A stretch of DNA of 64,000 nt from CAZOWM01 sp964583615 (lineage in GTDB: Bacteria; Spirochaetota; B62-G9; DRHN01): the NCBI GenBank assembly GCA_964583615.1, contig CAZOWM010000018.1, forward strand, positions 1 to 64,000. Reading direction: 5' to 3'. Both the position numbers and the translations under genes were made by a program. Every line of letters begins with the position of its first letter. Position 1 is the stretch's first letter. Below, piece after piece: positions 51,750 to 60,237 of this stretch. The notes under the pieces are model-generated. The model had not been told where the DNA came from, did not search any database, and saw only the letters and a list, made by a program, of their open reading frames with translations.

Positions 51750-53234
51750 TTGAAAAAGGATTTACCACACACGCTGAGAGAAATGAGCGACACGCTTGAA
51801 CCCGATACAAATGATGTTGCCATCATTCTCGCTGCCGGTCACGGAAAACGGATCAAATCCGAGAAATCGAAAATGCTTCACGAAATATGGGGAAAACCGA
51901 CTGTGTGGAGGGTATGTGAAGCAGCGCTGAAGGGCCTCTCCTCACCCAACCAGATAATCGTTGTGGGGAAGAAGGCGTTCGAGGTCGCACATGCACTGGG
52001 AAAGAGAAAAAACCGTATATTCGTGTATCAAAAAAAGCAACTGGGAACCGGTGATGCAGTTCGTGTTGCGATCGAGTCCAGTGAACTTGACAAGTTCCAC
52101 GGGCATGTGTACGTATTTCCTGGAGATATGGGTTTGCTCACAGAGGACACCGTACGCCAGTTTAAAAACAACTTTCAGCTTTCGGGTTGCGACATGCTTG
52201 TCCTTACAGGCACCTTTGAAGGAAAAATAGAGGGAAACTATTACGGGAGAATCGTAAAATCAAAAAACGGCGGAGACGTGATAGAGATAAAGGAGTATAA
52301 AGATATACATGCGATGAACCAGGACACTCCGTATTCGGTCACATTCAACTCAAAAAAGGAGATCTTCAAAAGAGAGGAGCTTCTCAACATTCGTGAGTTC
52401 AACACCGGCGTGTATGCATTTAAAGTGGACCCTCTCAGAAAGTACTTGAGCCATATAACCCAGGATAACGTCCAGGGTGAGATATACATCACGGACCTTA
52501 TAAAGATCTTTAACGATGCCGGGCTTCATGTGCAGACCTCCTGTGTAGAGAACAACGACTATGTTGTGGCGTTTAACGTGAAGAGCGTTTTGAAAAGGAT
52601 GGAGGAGACCTTCAGAGAACAGATATATGAAGGTCTGAAAGACATCATAACCATCGATGATGCGGATGATTTCTTCATTGCGGAAAAAACCGTACAGGCA
52701 ATTCTTGAGATGGATGAAAAATATCCCGCACTGGACATCAGGATAGGCAAGGGAGTCTACATCGGGGAAAATGTTCGCCTCAACCGCGGTCTCATCATGA
52801 ATCGAAACTCCCAGATGACTGGAAATATCGTGCTTGGGAAAAACGTGACCATCGGTGAGAATGTACGGTTGTCAACTTTCTCCGACCAGACCATGGAGAT
52901 CGGCGACGGAACCCGGATCTACATGGGAAACATCATCAAGGGAAACGTACGCCTGGGAAATAACGTCACATTAGAATCAGGTGTACGCATCACGGGGAGC
53001 GACGAAGACCCCGTCCTGATCGGCGACAACGTGCTCATAAAGGGACAGACCTACATTTACGGCTCCATCATTGAAAGAGACCTCCTCATCGTGCACTCCA
53101 TATTAAAAAACATGTACGTGGAAAAAGTCGTGAAAAAAGACGGCGAAATACAGCCGATCAAGTACGTAATTCCCTCCCCGGAGGGACTCGATTCTCTCTC
53201 TCCCAGAGAGACAGGAAACCCCCGCACACGCTGA
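51750..53234 (+). CDS. GlmU-like nucleotidyltransferase with left-handed beta-helix
   Basis: About 494 residues. TTG at 51750 is chosen because AAGGAG lies 6 nt before it. The N-terminal 240 residues match the GlmU uridyltransferase domain: I-I-L-A-A-G-H-G-K-R-I-K-S with K-M-L-H-E-I, then G-T-G-D-A-V and P-G-D-M-G-L. About 60 helical residues follow (V-L-K-R-M-E-E). Hexapeptide repeats come next (I-G-K-G-V-Y-I-G-E-N, I-V-L-G-K-N-V-T-I-G-E-N, V-R-L-G-N-N-V-T-L), forming a beta-helix. The acetyltransferase residues of full GlmU are not recognisable and the end is irregular, so only the sugar-nucleotide-forming step can be supported. It may make UDP-GlcNAc for the envelope. Confidence 0.8.
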   Translation: MKKDLPHTLREMSDTLEPDTNDVAIILAAGHGKRIKSEKSKMLHEIWGKPTVWRVCEAALKGLSSPNQIIVVGKKAFEVAHALGKRKNRIFVYQKKQLGTGDAVRVAIESSELDKFHGHVYVFPGDMGLLTEDTVRQFKNNFQLSGCDMLVLTGTFEGKIEGNYYGRIVKSKNGGDVIEIKEYKDIHAMNQDTPYSVTFNSKKEIFKREELLNIREFNTGVYAFKVDPLRKYLSHITQDNVQGEIYITDLIKIFNDAGLHVQTSCVENNDYVVAFNVKSVLKRMEETFREQIYEGLKDIITIDDADDFFIAEKTVQAILEMDEKYPALDIRIGKGVYIGENVRLNRGLIMNRNSQMTGNIVLGKNVTIGENVRLSTFSDQTMEIGDGTRIYMGNIIKGNVRLGNNVTLESGVRITGSDEDPVLIGDNVLIKGQTYIYGSIIERDLLIVHSILKNMYVEKVVKKDGEIQPIKYVIPSPEGLDSLSPRETGNPRTR

Positions 53235-53503
53235 CTGACCAGAAGGGGCCGGCGCTTGAAGACTGTAAAAGTCCTTCTTTGTTTGTTCTGACTGAAAAAC
53301 GGAGAGGATAAACAGTGTGTAAAAATGATACAATTTGTCCCACCGATTTGTGTTGATACGAAACAATTTTTTTGAAATTCCGGGCCTCGAATCAATGAGA
53401 TAATTTTTTCTCCGTAAGTCTGATTATAAAAAGAATAATATTAATTATAATCCTTGAGCTGGTATTTTTTTTGCATATTAATAAATGGAAGGAGGGTATG
53501 TCA

Positions 53504-53968
53504 ATGATTATCCAAAGATACGATCCGTTTGATGTGTTTGAAAGAATGTCTGCTGAGCTCGAAGACTGGTTCGACTTGGCAGGCTCTTCTGCAACAAGTG
53601 ATATTCTGGGCCTGTACGAGGGAGACTGGTCTCCGAAACTCGATGTGTTCGAGAATGAAGATGCATATTTTGTAAAGGTCGACATCCCGGGCATCGATCA
53701 GCAAGACATCCAGCTCTCGGTTTCCAACAACGTTCTCACGCTGAAGGGACGAAGGGAGCAAAAATCAGGTGAGGAGGAAGGGAAGAAAAAGGGGAAGCGG
53801 TATCAGAGAGAGGAGAGGTTTTACGGAACGTTTCATCGAACTGTGCCCTTTCCAATGCCGGTTGACGCGGACAATATAGACGCCAAGCTCAAGGACGGCG
53901 TTCTGTACGTCACACTTCCCAAGAGAGAAGAGACGAAACCGAAAAAAATCACAGTGAATGTATCTTAA
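53504..53968 (+). CDS. Hsp20-family small heat-shock protein
   Basis: About 154 residues. The alpha-crystallin domain starts near W-S-P-K-L-D-V-F-E and includes F-V-K-V-D-I-P-G, V-L-T-L-K-G-R-R-E and the domain-ending D-G-V-L-Y-V-T-L-P-K, a classical Hsp20 end motif. It is an ATP-independent holdase. ATG 53504 has GGAGG at 8-nt spacing; ATG 53498 is too close. The 269-bp spacer upstream (53235-53503) is AT-rich and shows no CIRCE element. A fragment of a second Hsp20-like gene follows after 18 bp. Confidence 0.93.
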   Translation: MIIQRYDPFDVFERMSAELEDWFDLAGSSATSDILGLYEGDWSPKLDVFENEDAYFVKVDIPGIDQQDIQLSVSNNVLTLKGRREQKSGEEEGKKKGKRYQREERFYGTFHRTVPFPMPVDADNIDAKLKDGVLYVTLPKREETKPKKITVNVS

Positions 53969-53986
53969 AAAAAGGAGGGATTTACC

Positions 53987-54067
53987 ATGGCAGAAGCAAG
54001 GGAACTCGAAAAAAGAAAAGCCTCCGAGGCCGTCAAGCCTCGAAGAATAGAGATAAAGGCGGGCTGA
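53987..54067 (+). pseudogene. Stub of a second Hsp20-like gene (26 codons)
   Basis: Strong AAAGGAGGG precedes an ATG at 53987 that opens only 26 codons (M-A-E-A-R-E-L-E-K-R-K-A, then a TGA). The first residues resemble the N-terminus of the Hsp20 variants that often follow a first hsp20 gene, but no alpha-crystallin domain comes after the stop in any frame. It looks like the remains of a tandem copy whose body was deleted. A genuine micro-protein cannot be excluded. Confidence 0.5.
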
Positions 54068-54105
54068 GAAAGGGAGTTATTATTCAGGCAGTCAAGGAGC
54101 GTCGA

Positions 54106-54837
54106 ATGAAACGATCGATCAAAAGAATGAAAGATCACTACATAATCTGCGGGTGTGGCGATATGGGGCGTGAGGTGGCGCTTGAGTTCAAGCGTTCAAA
54201 AGAAAAGTTTTAAATTATCGACCGCGACCCGGAACAATCAGAGCTCGCCCGTGACGAGTCGATAGTATTCGTAAAGGGAGATGCAGTCGATGATGAAATC
54301 TTGTTGGAAGCGAATATCGAGCATGCGAGGGGACTTGTCTCTGTTCTGCCTGACGATGAGTCGAACGTGTTTGTGGTCCTGACCGCTCGGCAGCTCAACC
54401 CGATGCTCATGATTATCTCAAAGGCGGAAGAGGAGCGAACGATCAGAAAACTACACAAGGCGGGAGCAAACCGGGTCATATCTCCCTACCAGATAGCCGG
54501 GCGCCGCATGGCATCGATCATTCTCCGGCCTTCCGTGGTGAACTTTTTGGACATCGTGGTGGAGGGAGGAGAAATGGCCATGCGCATAGAGGAGGTGAAG
54601 GTGCACAAAGAATCTCCCCTCATCGAAAAAACGCTGAGAGAATCGGGAATCGGGCAGCATACCGGAGCAATCATTGTAGGGATCAACGGGCCTGAAGGAC
54701 GCACCCGGGTAAATCCGTCATCCACGACTTCACTCACATCAATGAAACTGCACGAAAACGATATATTGATCGCAATGGGAAGCGAAGAACAGCTCACGCG
54801 GCTGAAGGAGTTCGTCAGGCGGGGAAACGTTCAGTAA
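54106..54837 (+). pseudogene. TrkA-N/RCK-domain protein with in-frame TAA
   Basis: One reading frame runs from ATG 54106 (GGAG 7 nt upstream) to 54837 but is broken by TAA at 54211-54213 (codon 36). Before the stop: H-Y-I-I-C-G-C-G-D-M-G-R-E-V, the NAD-binding G-x-G-x-x-G of RCK domains. After it: I-I-D-R-D-P-E, G-D-A, L-V-S-V-L-P-D-D-E-S-N, then A-G-A-N-R-V-I-S-P-Y. A TrkA-C-like domain follows from about I-E-E-V-K-V-H to the end. The stop replaces the residue before I-I-D, where K-F-V-I-I-D is usual. The pore helices of a K+ channel are absent. It may be a cytosolic potassium-regulating subunit now inactivated; a downstream restart is possible. Confidence 0.7.
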
Positions 54838-54886
54838 GGTCTACTACCGGGCAGCATTCAGGGGCAGATACGTATGCACATCTGCG

Positions 54887-55897
54887 TCACTTCATCGTGT
54901 ATGCAAGCTTCAGGTACAAGGTGTTGTTGTTGTCGCCCTGAAGGGGTGAAAAATATTTCCCCTCTTTCCCGAAAAAAACATAAACCCCCGGGGAAAACTC
55001 CAGATAGGGGTTTACCGTGAGCCTGATACACCCATTGAAAGCGCTGCTGAAATCCGGAATGTGCACGAATGTGCGCAGATTGAATTGTGCGATAGGGTGT
55101 ATCTGCAACAACTCTTCGAAAAAGAAAAGACTCGGTTTCGAGCGGTCCAGCACATATTCTGCATACACTTCTGATGATTGAAACCTTTTTTTTATACCCA
55201 GTACAAAACTCCAGAGGTCGGCGGCTTCCGTGCGATGCTCCCAGACGAGCTCCATCCATACAGTATTTTTCCTGTTTTCACTTTTTGCGTTGATGAAAAA
55301 AAGAGGCGGCGGAGCACCGAGGCGCCGGACGAATCCAAGCCCTGCTGTCGAACCTTCTCTCTGCCACGCGGCCCTGACCCTCAGCTCAGTATCCTCAATC
55401 GCCTGAATCTCCCCCGTGTACGTGTGAGAAAGCGCGATCTGCGTGTAGCGCACCTCTTTCCCCAATGTCATCCGAAAAGTTGGAACCGGAGCATACCTGG
55501 TTCTGTAAAACACGTTCTGCGGATACCGCTCATCTCGGGGGTTCACCTCGTCGAGCGGGCTAAGAGCATATCCTGTGCCCCACAGCTCATCATAATAGCC
55601 GATCTTGATATGAGAGTACTCGGTTCCGCCCAGAAGATATGTCTCGCCGAGAGCAAGCTCACCGATATAGTCGATTGAGATGAAGCTTTCGAGTGTTTCG
55701 GTTTCATAGACAAACCCGACAGTTGCATAGAGAGGGTAATCGGTCTCGTAGCTGTCTTCCGTCGCACTGTATCGCAGGGCAACAGAAGATTCGATGTTTC
55801 CTATTATCATCGGCTGTTCCCGCACATCGGAGAACGAGACCCACGGGATACATAAAAAAATCTGCAAGAAGACGATGGCTAAGAGCTCTCTGTTCAT
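54887..55897 (-). CDS. Predicted outer-membrane beta-barrel protein
   Basis: I do not recognise the family. The 336 residues begin with a signal peptide (F-L-Q-I-F-L-C-I-P-W-V-S-F-S). The rest is a run of short amphipathic strands with alternating aromatic and polar residues, such as V-A-L-R-Y-S, F-I-S-I-D-Y-I-G and V-Y-A-E-Y-V-L-D. It ends L-Y-L-K-L-A-Y-T-M-K, like the final strand of an outer-membrane barrel. Y-D-E-L-W-G-T-G-Y-A-L-S-P-L-D is a conspicuous loop. It may be a porin-like protein. It lies 36 bp downstream of the nfo stop on the same strand. Confidence 0.55.
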   Translation of the reverse strand: MNRELLAIVFLQIFLCIPWVSFSDVREQPMIIGNIESSVALRYSATEDSYETDYPLYATVGFVYETETLESFISIDYIGELALGETYLLGGTEYSHIKIGYYDELWGTGYALSPLDEVNPRDERYPQNVFYRTRYAPVPTFRMTLGKEVRYTQIALSHTYTGEIQAIEDTELRVRAAWQREGSTAGLGFVRRLGAPPPLFFINAKSENRKNTVWMELVWEHRTEAADLWSFVLGIKKRFQSSEVYAEYVLDRSKPSLFFFEELLQIHPIAQFNLRTFVHIPDFSSAFNGCIRLTVNPYLEFSPGVYVFFGKEGKYFSPLQGDNNNTLYLKLAYTMK

Positions 55898-55933
55898 GGG
55901 GTCTCCACTGTACAGTTCACGGGTAAATATCCT

Positions 55934-56803
55934 TCATCTCCCACATTTCGCATCATCCTCAACGAGTCCGAGGAGAACGTCGATGTTCTTTCGATCCATG
56001 TCATTTCCGTTTCTTTTTTTGGGGGTCTCTATGATCTTCGGACGTGAAAGAAAGTGTTTGTCATTCATTATGAATCTGAATGCATCAGACCGGATTCCCC
56101 CTTCACCTATGTGCTGGTGACGGTCTATGCGCGCGCCCAGAGCCCCTTTCGAATCGTTGAGATGGATTACCTTCAGGGCATCGAATCCGACGACCTTTCT
56201 GAACTCATCGATCGTCGATTCATATTCCTCGCAGGTGCGAATGTCGTAGCCGGCAGAAAATATATGGCACGTATCAATACACGCGCCGAGCGTGCCGTTC
56301 CCCACACCACCGATGATGTCCCGGATGTGTTCGAACCTGTATCCGATTCCACTTCCCTGCCCCGCAGTGGTTTCGATGCAGATGAGTGTTGTTGATGCAC
56401 ACAGTTCGAACACAGAACGCAACCGCATCGATACTCTTTTCACGCCGATGATTTCCCCATCACCCATATGGGAACCTGGATGAACAACCAGGTAGGGGAT
56501 ATTCATCCGTGCACCAATCCGAAGCTCGTCGCAAAGAGATTCTATGGAACGTCCTGCAAGAGAATCATCGGGTGACGCAAAGTTGTAGAGGTAGGACCCG
56601 TGCGCACAAATCATCCGCAGCTCTGGGTGAACGGCCCGCGTCCTGTCGTAGCGATCAAAATCGGATGCACCTGGGATATTCGAAACCCATCGGACCTGGT
56701 TTTTTAGAAAGATCTGAATGACCGGAAGGTCAAGGCCTACTCCTCTTTCAACTGCCCTGTGATATCCTCCAGCAATCGATACATGCGCTCCGAGAAGTGT
56801 CAT
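55934..56803 (-). CDS. nfo: Endonuclease IV (AP endonuclease)
   Basis: About 289 residues of the Nfo family, a zinc-dependent enzyme that cuts DNA at abasic sites. Zinc ligands are visible in the order expected: I-C-A-H-G-S-Y-L, V-V-H-P-G-S-H, I-E-T-T-A-G-Q-G-S, I-D-T-C-H-I-F-S-A-G-Y-D, I-H-L-N-D-S-K-G and R-H-Q-H-I-G-E-G. All nine ligand positions appear intact. ATG 56803 is chosen; it opens 8 bp after the tyrA stop. It belongs to a minus-strand gene run with tyrA upstream and the barrel protein downstream. Confidence 0.94.
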   Translation of the reverse strand: MTLLGAHVSIAGGYHRAVERGVGLDLPVIQIFLKNQVRWVSNIPGASDFDRYDRTRAVHPELRMICAHGSYLYNFASPDDSLAGRSIESLCDELRIGARMNIPYLVVHPGSHMGDGEIIGVKRVSMRLRSVFELCASTTLICIETTAGQGSGIGYRFEHIRDIIGGVGNGTLGACIDTCHIFSAGYDIRTCEEYESTIDEFRKVVGFDALKVIHLNDSKGALGARIDRHQHIGEGGIRSDAFRFIMNDKHFLSRPKIIETPKKRNGNDMDRKNIDVLLGLVEDDAKCGR

Positions 56804-56811
56804 CAATCCTG

Positions 56812-57933
56812 CTATAGATAGAAATCCTCGTATTCGAACTGGGTCCTGCAATTAAATCCCGATTTCACAAGCATGCTCCCCACCTTTGACGCTGTGCTCT
56901 GTTTGTCAAAGGACAACCGTACAGTAGCAGCCTCTCCTTCGACAATCTTCTCCACCCCTATATCCCGCAGATTATATCCGCTGGAGGATAAAAGGGCTGT
57001 GAGCTCAGCGATCGACCCAGGTGCGTCCTTTACTGTCACAAAAATATGAAAAAGGCTCTTTTCGAATCCCTTTGTCGCAGGTGGGATCTTGCGGATACAT
57101 GCCACTGCCTTTTCGTACTCCTCCGTAAACGAGGGTGACTCAAGGCTATCAGTGAGTTGTTTCAAATTTTCAATAAACAGTCCGATGTTTTTTCTCACAT
57201 ATTTGATATTTGATCTGAAGATGTCCTCCCACACCCACGACGGTGTTCGGAGTGTATCGGAAAACTTCTTGAATCTGTTGCTTGCAAGTGCGCCGGCCTT
57301 CTCGAAGGTCTTCTGTTCGAGAGGAGAATACATTGAGTTTACGTGAGCAATCGCAATGAGCTGGAGGATGTGGTTAATACCACTGTTGAGATCGTCGTGT
57401 TCCTCCGGGTCCATGACAATAATTTGTGCGCCGATGGAAACGAGAACGCTTTTCAGCGTGTCAAGGGCTTTCTGTGGTGTATCTTCCTCCCTGGTGAGCA
57501 CATAGGTGTTGTTCGAGAAAAGGAAGGGATCGGCTTCTTCGATTGCCCCACGCTTGTAGCCGATGATTGGATGCCCGCCTATAAACGCAGCTTTGCTTCC
57601 GAGAAATTCACGGGCCTCGCTTGTGATTTCGCGCTTTGTAAATCCCGTATCGGTTACAATGGAGTTTTCTTTCAGGTTTTTTGCAACAGTAGGAAACAGT
57701 CCTTTTGTGACATTTACAGGGGATGTAAAAAAGAGCAGGTCGGTTTCTCTGAGACACTCTGCGGCTTCATCGAAAATGCAGCCGTTGTCGATTGCACCGA
57801 TATTTTTCGCTCTGATGATCGCCGCCCCCCGATCGATCCCTGTGATTGAAATATCGGGGAGATTTTTTTTAAAAGCGAGCCCGAGTGATCCTCCGGTGTA
57901 CCCTATTCCTATTATCGTAACATGTTTGATCAT
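56812..57933 (-). CDS. tyrA: Prephenate dehydrogenase with ACT domain
   Basis: A 373-residue NAD-dependent dehydrogenase of tyrosine synthesis. The Rossmann loop G-I-G-Y-T-G-G-S-L-G opens the protein. The TyrA core contains G-G-H-P-I-I-G-Y-K-R-G (family signature H-P-x-x-G) and the active-site H-D-D-L-N-S-G-I-N-H-I-L-Q region. The C-terminal 75 residues (F-V-T-V-K-D-A-P-G-S-I-A-E-L, N-L-R-D-I-G-V-E) form an ACT domain that probably binds tyrosine for feedback control. The length suits a dehydrogenase without chorismate mutase. The upstream neighbour (57947) ends 13 bp before it. Confidence 0.92.
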   Translation of the reverse strand: MIKHVTIIGIGYTGGSLGLAFKKNLPDISITGIDRGAAIIRAKNIGAIDNGCIFDEAAECLRETDLLFFTSPVNVTKGLFPTVAKNLKENSIVTDTGFTKREITSEAREFLGSKAAFIGGHPIIGYKRGAIEEADPFLFSNNTYVLTREEDTPQKALDTLKSVLVSIGAQIIVMDPEEHDDLNSGINHILQLIAIAHVNSMYSPLEQKTFEKAGALASNRFKKFSDTLRTPSWVWEDIFRSNIKYVRKNIGLFIENLKQLTDSLESPSFTEEYEKAVACIRKIPPATKGFEKSLFHIFVTVKDAPGSIAELTALLSSSGYNLRDIGVEKIVEGEAATVRLSFDKQSTASKVGSMLVKSGFNCRTQFEYEDFYL

Positions 57934-57946
57934 CTATTCCGTTTGT

Positions 57947-59242
57947 CTACGGCCGTGTTTCGATTCGCGACTTTGCTTCGTCAGAGAAGATGCTCTCAGG
58001 GTATTCCCTGAGCAATTTTTTGTAGCACTCCTCTTCACTGAGAACATCGCTGATTCCGTGTTCACTGATAATGTTTGCCATTTCCCAGAGTGCATCGTCC
58101 GCAGTCTGTGAATTGGGATAGAAAAAGACGATGATCTCCAGTACCTTTAGCGATGAAAGAATCGCCATTTTCTTAACGTTTTCATCTTCTGTTTCATAAT
58201 TTCTGTATAATTCTGCAAGCTCAAAATAAAACCCGGAGATTGTATCCATTTCACTCTGCACGCTCGGACTGAAAATGTCCTTTGTGAGCACGTAAAGGTC
58301 TGAGTATCCGATCGTGTGTATCTTCTGCGGAAGAAATTCACTGTACACGATGTTCTTTAGATTGATCCCGTTCTCCTCGGTAATCACTACTTCCGAAACG
58401 ACATCGAATCGGTGCGGCTGAGGGTAGTCCTTGTACTTCCGAATCGCAAGCTTCCCTTTGAATCCGAAATTTTCGAGAGATTCCATGTATTCGAGTGCCG
58501 GCGTCTTTTCCCCGGAAAAAGGTGATTCCAGGACAACAGTTTCATGATCAGTTGCAATAAGAAGATAACTCTCGAGGCCGTACTTCCTCAGCTGGTTTTT
58601 TATCTCGATCACCTGGGGAAGAGGGTCTATCTTAGTATCTGCAATTCTCACGCCGTATCCCTTCTTCGCTTCAGGGCTTCCCAGCGTATAGTCGACGTAC
58701 AGCCGCTTTTCCTCCGGGCTGTAATTTCCCTCAACCGTAACCCAGTCCTTGAAAAATACAACGAATTCGGAGTAATATCCGCGTATGAATGGGTTATAAA
58801 CAATGCCCTGAATATCGAGATTTTTGAAAAAATGAAAGATTTTCTCCTCGCTTTTCACTCCGTAGAGATGAATGATTACACGGGGAGGAAAATTTTCCAC
58901 AGCGATTGAATACTTCAAATCTTTGTTTTTTATCTCGGACGGATAATCCGAATCAATTACAAAAGCGAGCTGTTGTTGTTCCTTTATGAGCTTTATTCCC
59001 TTTACTTTTGCATTCTTGATGATCGTTTCATCCTCGAGGTACTCCTGGTCTGATTCATCCTCCGTATCTTCAGTGTTGTTCCCGAGGGGGAGAAACTCGT
59101 CGTCTGAAGTGTAAAACGACTCTTTTTCAGCATACGCGGAAGAGAAAAATAGTGTTCGGGTGCGAATAGGTGCGGGAAAACCCCCGCTCAGAATGAAAAC
59201 AGCAATCAGGACGGCAATTGCACTCGTTCGGACACCCATCAT
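57947..59242 (-). CDS. Exported envelope protein of unknown function
   Basis: I do not recognise a single family. A hydrophobic N-terminus (A-I-A-V-L-I-A-V-F-I-L-S-G-G) suggests export; the exact start is unclear (ATG 59242 or 59257). After an acidic linker comes a beta-rich segment (I-K-L-I-K-E-Q-Q-Q-L-A-F-V-I, P-P-R-V-I-I-H-L-Y-G) resembling an AMIN domain. A SPOR-like section (E-I-K-N-Q-L-R-K-Y-G-L-E-S-Y-L-L) follows at about 225-280. The last 90 residues are TPR-like (A-D-D-A-L-W-E-M-A, then L-L-R-E-Y-P-E-S). AMIN and SPOR domains bind peptidoglycan, so a cell-wall role is likely. Confidence 0.6.
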   Translation of the reverse strand: MMGVRTSAIAVLIAVFILSGGFPAPIRTRTLFFSSAYAEKESFYTSDDEFLPLGNNTEDTEDESDQEYLEDETIIKNAKVKGIKLIKEQQQLAFVIDSDYPSEIKNKDLKYSIAVENFPPRVIIHLYGVKSEEKIFHFFKNLDIQGIVYNPFIRGYYSEFVVFFKDWVTVEGNYSPEEKRLYVDYTLGSPEAKKGYGVRIADTKIDPLPQVIEIKNQLRKYGLESYLLIATDHETVVLESPFSGEKTPALEYMESLENFGFKGKLAIRKYKDYPQPHRFDVVSEVVITEENGINLKNIVYSEFLPQKIHTIGYSDLYVLTKDIFSPSVQSEMDTISGFYFELAELYRNYETEDENVKKMAILSSLKVLEIIVFFYPNSQTADDALWEMANIISEHGISDVLSEEECYKKLLREYPESIFSDEAKSRIETRP

Positions 59243-59370
59243 TTGCTCACACTGCATTCTCTGGTTTTCATAATACTTCACCAAAGGACCAATCTAACTG
59301 AATTATATATACCGTCTTGCAAAAATTCAATTAATTTCAGGGGCCTCGAACCCGAAACGTTTATTGAAGA

Positions 59371-60117
59371 TTACGCTTTTGTTCCGTCTCTATCTCTATT
59401 TGCAGCACATAAACCGTAGAGCCGATGAAAGATGTGTGTGAGATGCTGAATTTCCTCCTGGTTGAGCAATGATCTACCAAATATCTTCCGGAAAAGGGGG
59501 ATAACGTAATCCGGGGTTCCTTTTGAAAAAAAGCCGATATCAGTAAAAACGGACTGTACATAATCCAGGAGCCCTTCGATCTCTGCATTGCTCACCGGAT
59601 TCGATATGTATGGAACGCGGAACACCATTGCATCGGTAAAGAGTTTGTAGCACACAACAGCGACTGCGTGGGAAAGGTTGAGTGAGGGAAAATATTTTTC
59701 AGAAGGAATATTCACGAGAATGTTGCACAGGTCTGTCTCCCTGTTAGTCAGACCGCACTCCTCTCTGCCGAAGAGAATCGCGGCAGTTCCATCTTTCAGC
59801 ACGGGAAACACCTTTTCCGGAAGCTCCTCCACGCTGCAGAATATCCTTCTGAGCTTTCCAGCCCTCCGTGTTGTTCCCACAACAAGATGTGTGTCCCGCA
59901 CCGCATCCTCGACTCTCTCAAACACGAGCGCGTTGTTCAATATATCCCTCGCCCCCACTGATGCCTTGTAGGTTTCGTCATTGTGGAAGTCAGCCGGGTT
60001 TACAAGGGCAAGATCGGACAGCCCCATGTTCTTCATGACCCTGACCACGGATCCAATATTAAATGACCCTTTCGGCTCGACCAGAACGATCCGTATCTTC
60101 GATAAATCCGCAGTCAT
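59371..60117 (-). CDS. trmJ: TrmJ-like tRNA 2-prime-O-methyltransferase (SPOUT)
   Basis: A 248-residue SpoU/TrmH-class methyltransferase with the trefoil-knot SAM site. Motif 1 is V-E-P-K-G-S-F-N-I-G-S-V-V-R-V-M-K-N-M-G. Motif 2 is I-L-F-G-R-E-E-C-G-L-T-N. Motif 3 is F-P-S-L-N-L-S-H-A-V-A-V-V. F-N-I-G and S-L-N-L-S-H are characteristic of TrmJ, which methylates position 32 of the tRNA anticodon loop. The C-terminal extension (about 160-245) also fits TrmJ. The 128 bp between its stop and the envelope gene show no terminator. Confidence 0.85.
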   Translation of the reverse strand: MTADLSKIRIVLVEPKGSFNIGSVVRVMKNMGLSDLALVNPADFHNDETYKASVGARDILNNALVFERVEDAVRDTHLVVGTTRRAGKLRRIFCSVEELPEKVFPVLKDGTAAILFGREECGLTNRETDLCNILVNIPSEKYFPSLNLSHAVAVVCYKLFTDAMVFRVPYISNPVSNAEIEGLLDYVQSVFTDIGFFSKGTPDYVIPLFRKIFGRSLLNQEEIQHLTHIFHRLYGLCAANRDRDGTKA

Positions 60118-60176
60118 TGCATACCCCGCTGTATAAAAGGGGCCTCCCCTTTACGTCTATTTACTTCAGAAGTGTA

Positions 60177-60205
60177 TTGAGATTTTTCATCACTTATAGT
60201 ATAGT
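60177..60205 (+). promoter_or_regulatory. Promoter of the beta-propeller gene
   Basis: TTGAGA at 60177-60182 and TATAGT at 60200-60205 are 17 bp apart, 32 bp before the ATG at 60238. The fit to sigma-70 consensus is good. Confidence 0.55.
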
Positions 60206-60237
60206 GTCTCTAACACTACCATAGAAATCCGAATTAA

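Noticed and set aside
54211..54213. Programmed readthrough of TAA in the RCK frame
   Set aside because: No readthrough context or structure is seen; TAA is the usual stop in nearby genes. A nonsense mutation is simpler.
60136..60152. AAAGGGG/CCCCTTT hairpin between trmJ and the propeller gene
   Set aside because: It lies upstream of both divergent genes; no terminator role, and too short to claim an operator.
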